DNA of 64,000 bases, from assembly GCA_963555925.1 (NCBI GenBank), contig CAUVXJ010000011.1:1-64000 (forward strand), read 5' to 3'. The notes beneath the pieces were generated by a model, which was not told where the DNA came from, ran no database searches, and was given only the letters and a program-made list of their open reading frames with translations. Position numbers and translations under genes: made by a program. Below, piece by piece: positions 60,851 through 64,000 of this stretch (positions are counted from its first letter, which is position 1; each line of letters begins with the position of its first letter). The DNA is from Protofrankia sp963555925. Its GTDB lineage: Bacteria > Actinomycetota > Actinomycetes > Frankiales > Frankiaceae.

Positions 60851-61716
60851 CCGGTCCTCTCGTCCGACGCCGTGCCTTGGCGCCTCGTTGGGGCGAGCGT
60901 TCGTGTGTGGCCCTCGTGTCCCGGCCGTGCCGCGGCGTGGGGCGAAAACCGTGACCCGCTGGTCTCCCCCCGTGGGCGAGACGACTCTACCCGGGGGATT
61001 AGTCCGGGTTGGGCGGGGGTACACCCAACAGGTTCGGGTGCGCTCAGGTTGAGGTCACCGTATGGTCGTCGTCGGATCATCGGTGCCAGCAGATGATCCC
61101 GTGATTTATTGTTGGGCATCCCTCTGTTTTACCAATACTACTGCTCGTCTGTTTGTGCGGTTCTGTCTTCCGCATGAGGCAGGTCGGGTGTCCATGGTGG
61201 CATAGACAACGGATGCACATGTGGCGAGCCCGGTTTGGTGAACGATGGGTGCTCGGCGGGCGCCTTCCGTGCGCCCGAGGAGGTCATGATCGGGTCGTGG
61301 AACTCGTTGCGGAGAGAATTGGTGCCAGTGGGCCAGTATCGAAAAGGCGTGGATCCGAGCGCGCCGGTCGGTTGAAGGTTGCGCGATCACAGCCCGGTGT
61401 GGCTGTTTCCGGGAGGTTTCAGGGAGCCCCGGAATGGTCTGGCATGTGTCCCGGTCTTGTCCTGGTGGACCCGAGAGGACGATGGGCCAGGGGAAGGCGG
61501 GTCGCGATGTGGATTCACGGCTTCCGTGGTCGATCACTCGGCGATCGGTAATTGGCTATCTAATGCAACTCATTCATTGGCATTTTAAAATTCTTGATGG
61601 CGGGAAGGCATCCGTTTGTCGCCTGCCAGATAGCGTTTCTGTCGAGCTGACGGAGGGGGTGCTCTGTTCGGGCCATGGCAGACCACAGCAGACCACGGCA
61701 GACCACAGCAGGGTCG
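60851..61716. other. Intergenic region upstream of the conservon
   Basis: About 870 bases between the leftward kinase gene (stop 61717) and cvnA. ORFs here show no family resemblance and look like chance frames. The section 61550-61600 is AT-rich. Near 61679-61712 the 11-mer CAGACCACRGC is repeated three times just downstream of the kinase stop. The cvn promoter must be near the left end. Confidence 0.6.
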
Positions 61717-63993
61717 TCAACGGGAGCCGGCGCGGGCCACTACATGAGCGCCGGTGGGTAGCGCCCGGACCCCGTCCGCCGACCGGACCAGCGGATACAC
61801 GGCGAAGTGATAGGTGAGCCCGGGCTCAGGTGCGCCCAGGTGCCAGCCGCCTCTGATCTCCAGACTCGTGTTGGTGACCTTCGCGCTCTGGGCGGCTGGA
61901 TCATCCGGCCCGGTCGGCATCGTGTCATGGCGCCACAGCACACGGGCTTCGGTGATCCCAGGTGGCATCTGAAACGTCAGGACGATCTTGTTGCCACGGT
62001 CGACGGCCTGCAACCCATGGATGCCTTCGACGGGTCGGTGGTGGGTCGAACGGCCGAGCACCGCCCGGTTCCCGGCGATACTGACCGGGGTGTACACGAC
62101 CGGCCTGGCGGCGGCAGTCACGGTGAGACGTCCGCGCCGGCTTGCGCCGACCAGGTGTTCACGTCCGTCCAACGAGTCCGCGGGCAGCTCCTCGTCCACC
62201 GGGCCGAACGGGCCCGTCGCGGGGAGCGGATCAGTCGCGCAGAGGTCACCGTCGGGCGGCTGGTTCACCGGGCGCCCGGATAAGTCCGTGGCCGCATCGG
62301 TGGCGTAGATCCGTACCAGGGCGCCGGGGACAGTCGTCCACCGTAGAGTGGTCATCGCGCCATCGCTGTCCGCTTCAAGGTCCAGCACCGGACGCGGTCT
62401 GGCGATCACCTTCACGACCACGTCCACGCCCGCCGTGTGGGCCAGGGCGCCAAGCGAGTCCGGGTAGGACACCCGGACCCGATAGCGGTAGGTGGCTCCG
62501 GTCTGCACGTCACGGTCGAGATAGCCGCCACCGGCGGCGCGAACCCGACGGGTGGCGCCGTGAAACGACGACGACTCGTCAAAGGCCCGCTCGACCAGCA
62601 CGTCGTCGTATCCGGCTGCGAGGGCCCAGGACAGGGCGACGCCGTCGCCGTCCATCCGGGCGCGCAGCCCGATGACGTCCGGGGCGATCATCAGTGGCGG
62701 GGTGCGGGCCGGTACCGAGCGTCGGCCGCCGGCCGCCGACATCACCTCGTGCCAGATCGTCATGCCACGGGGGACGCCCGCGTCGGACAGCTCGGTCGAG
62801 CCGGTCGTGCCGAGACTGCGTTCGAACCGCCCGCCCGGTGCGGCCGGGTCCGCCACCACCCGCAGGATGCGGAAGGACACCGGGCCGGACGACTCCGGCG
62901 GACTCCACCGCAGGACCACCGCGCCGTCCTCCTGGGTGGCGGTCAGGTTGGACGGCGGTGCAAGTACATCGCCGTCATCGGCCGGCCGGTCGACGGGTGG
63001 GTCGGCTGGATCAGCTGGGCTGGCCCGGGAATCTCGGGCGGTCGCCGCGATCTCGGGTGCGCTGTCGAAAGCGTAGTGCGGGCCGATGTCGTCCCGGCTG
63101 ATGATCCGCGGGTGTCCGCTCGGACGCGCGGGTTCGCGAGCTGATGGCGGCGCGCTGATCGGTGGCCGGGCCGTCGCGATGTCGATCAGGAGTCCGTGGG
63201 TCTGGCGGGACGTCAGCCGGGTACGCGGATCCTTGTCCAGCAGACCGGCGAGGACGTCGGCCAGCGGGCCCGCCCGGTAGGTCGGCGAGGGGGGCTGGAA
63301 CAGGATCGCCGCCACCATCGCGGCGAAGGTCTCCCGGTAGAACGGCGGCTTCCCCTCCACAGCGAAATAGAGGGTCGCGCCGAGACCGAACAGGTCTGCC
63401 TCGGGCGTCGCCGGATCGCCGGTCAAGCGCTCCGGCGACATGTATGACGGGGTTCCGAGTACTCCAGTGACGGTGAGTGCGGAGTCGCTGTCGCGGGTCG
63501 CGATGCCGAAGTCGGTCAGAACCACCCGGCCGCCGGTTCCGATCAGCACGTTCGAGGGCTTCACGTCGCGGTGCAGAATGCCGAACGCATGCGCGGCGGA
63601 CAGGGCGTCGCCGATTGCGACGCCGATCCGGGCCACCTCGGCGACGGGGAGCGGGCCGTGATCGCGAACCAACTGGAACAGCGACTGCGACGGCACCAGC
63701 TCCATGACGATCCATGGCAGGCCATCCTCGACGACCACGTCGAGGATGGTCACCACGTGTGGATGGCCTCGCAGCCGCGCGGCGTGCCGGGCCTCTCGCA
63801 ACGCCCTTTCAACCCGGTCGGCCCGCTCGAACGGATCAAGATCGCCGCCGAGGTCAACCTCTTTGAGGGCCGCCTCGGTCAGCAGCACCTGGTCAAAGGC
63901 ACGCCAGACCGTGCCCATTCCGCCGGTGCCGAGCCGTTCGATGAGCCGGTACCGGCTGGCCACGATGCGGCTGGCCTCTGGAGCGGCAGCCAC
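61717..63993 (-). CDS. Soluble Ser/Thr protein kinase with fibronectin type III-like repeats
   Basis: 758 residues if it starts at GTG 63993, seven bases from the window edge; the frame is open to the edge, so a start outside the window is possible. The Hanks kinase domain (about 15-275) has LGTGGMGTVW, the ATP lysine in ALKEVDL, HRDVKPSN near 140, TDFGIA and GTPSYMSPE. No transmembrane helix is present. The C-terminal 430 residues hold several beta-rich modules of fibronectin type III appearance (PPSNLTATQEDGAVVLRWSPPESSG ...; VLDLEADSDGAMTTLRWTTVPG). Such modules on a cytosolic kinase suggest protein binding. It is upstream of the conservon on the same strand, 870 bases apart. Confidence 0.88.
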   Translation of the reverse strand: MAAAPEASRIVASRYRLIERLGTGGMGTVWRAFDQVLLTEAALKEVDLGGDLDPFERADRVERALREARHAARLRGHPHVVTILDVVVEDGLPWIVMELVPSQSLFQLVRDHGPLPVAEVARIGVAIGDALSAAHAFGILHRDVKPSNVLIGTGGRVVLTDFGIATRDSDSALTVTGVLGTPSYMSPERLTGDPATPEADLFGLGATLYFAVEGKPPFYRETFAAMVAAILFQPPSPTYRAGPLADVLAGLLDKDPRTRLTSRQTHGLLIDIATARPPISAPPSAREPARPSGHPRIISRDDIGPHYAFDSAPEIAATARDSRASPADPADPPVDRPADDGDVLAPPSNLTATQEDGAVVLRWSPPESSGPVSFRILRVVADPAAPGGRFERSLGTTGSTELSDAGVPRGMTIWHEVMSAAGGRRSVPARTPPLMIAPDVIGLRARMDGDGVALSWALAAGYDDVLVERAFDESSSFHGATRRVRAAGGGYLDRDVQTGATYRYRVRVSYPDSLGALAHTAGVDVVVKVIARPRPVLDLEADSDGAMTTLRWTTVPGALVRIYATDAATDLSGRPVNQPPDGDLCATDPLPATGPFGPVDEELPADSLDGREHLVGASRRGRLTVTAAARPVVYTPVSIAGNRAVLGRSTHHRPVEGIHGLQAVDRGNKIVLTFQMPPGITEARVLWRHDTMPTGPDDPAAQSAKVTNTSLEIRGGWHLGAPEPGLTYHFAVYPLVRSADGVRALPTGAHVVARAGSR

Positions 63994-64000
63994 GGCGCCC

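Noticed and set aside
61106..61537. 143-codon minus frame between cvnA and the kinase gene
   Set aside because: No family resemblance, no ribosome-binding site and irregular codon use; treated as intergenic.

Overview
The window is high-GC actinobacterial DNA. The gene content points to Frankiaceae (Frankia or a close relative) or a similar sporulating actinomycete: a four-gene conservon (sensor kinase, roadblock, DUF742, GTPase), a spore-pigment-type type II polyketide cluster, actinobacterial glgC/glgM, FHA-linked ABC export, Ser/Thr kinases, and a NifU-Rieske fusion of the type seen in uptake-hydrogenase gene sets. The genus is inferred from content, not proven. A run of undetermined bases (2554-2940) interrupts one glycosyltransferase.

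Layout. 1-810: the start of a NifU-Rieske gene that leaves the window. 1478-5272: a cellulose-synthase-like glycosyltransferase (broken by the N run), a secreted protein and an M50B-like membrane protease. 5560-12396, all on +: a one-pass Gly-rich membrane protein, an ArnT-like glycosyltransferase, a cyclopropane-fatty-acid synthase and a Ser/Thr kinase with an extracytoplasmic DUF4352 domain, followed by a 12-bp minisatellite and a long palindrome. 12644-27261, all on -: purU, a DUF262 remnant, a translationally coupled GMC oxidoreductase/partner/metallophosphoesterase operon, a D-cysteine desulfhydrase-like enzyme, an SRPBCC protein, a GT-C membrane protein, a RecB-like nuclease-helicase and a secreted protein. 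27557-32459 on +: an Rv1747-like FHA-FHA-ABC exporter, a DUF4143 ATPase and an orphan ParA. 32556-38207 on -: a secreted nuclease, a Tat-exported purple acid phosphatase and a DUF2889 protein. 38604-41155 on -: glgC-glgM. 41616-46566 on -: two coupled GT-C glycosyltransferases, a membrane protein and an orphan roadblock protein.

47221-55089 on -: a type II polyketide pathway with TcmI cyclase, ACP, aromatase/cyclase, cupin, KS-alpha, KS-beta, ketoreductase, two ABM monooxygenases, a SnoaL-like protein and an O-methyltransferase. From the aromatase to the first ABM the genes overlap or abut by a few bases, so they form one translationally coupled core. 55502-60850 on -: a LuxR-type regulator downstream of a complete conservon. 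61717-63993 on -: a soluble Ser/Thr kinase with fibronectin-like repeats.

The least-explained signal is in the non-coding DNA. One dispersed repeat family is built on a GGGCGCGCGA/TCGCGCGCCC hairpin: two copies at 66-bp spacing between glgC and glgM and one inverted copy upstream of the first glycosyltransferase. A second family shares the core CCTATTGCCGGGCGCTCTTA (four sites), and two of its copies carry a long hairpin beginning GATGTGAWTCTG. There is also a 22-bp-periodic array across the ABC/DUF4143 junction and a 10 x 12-bp perfect minisatellite. No tRNA, rRNA, CRISPR array or complete insertion sequence was seen.
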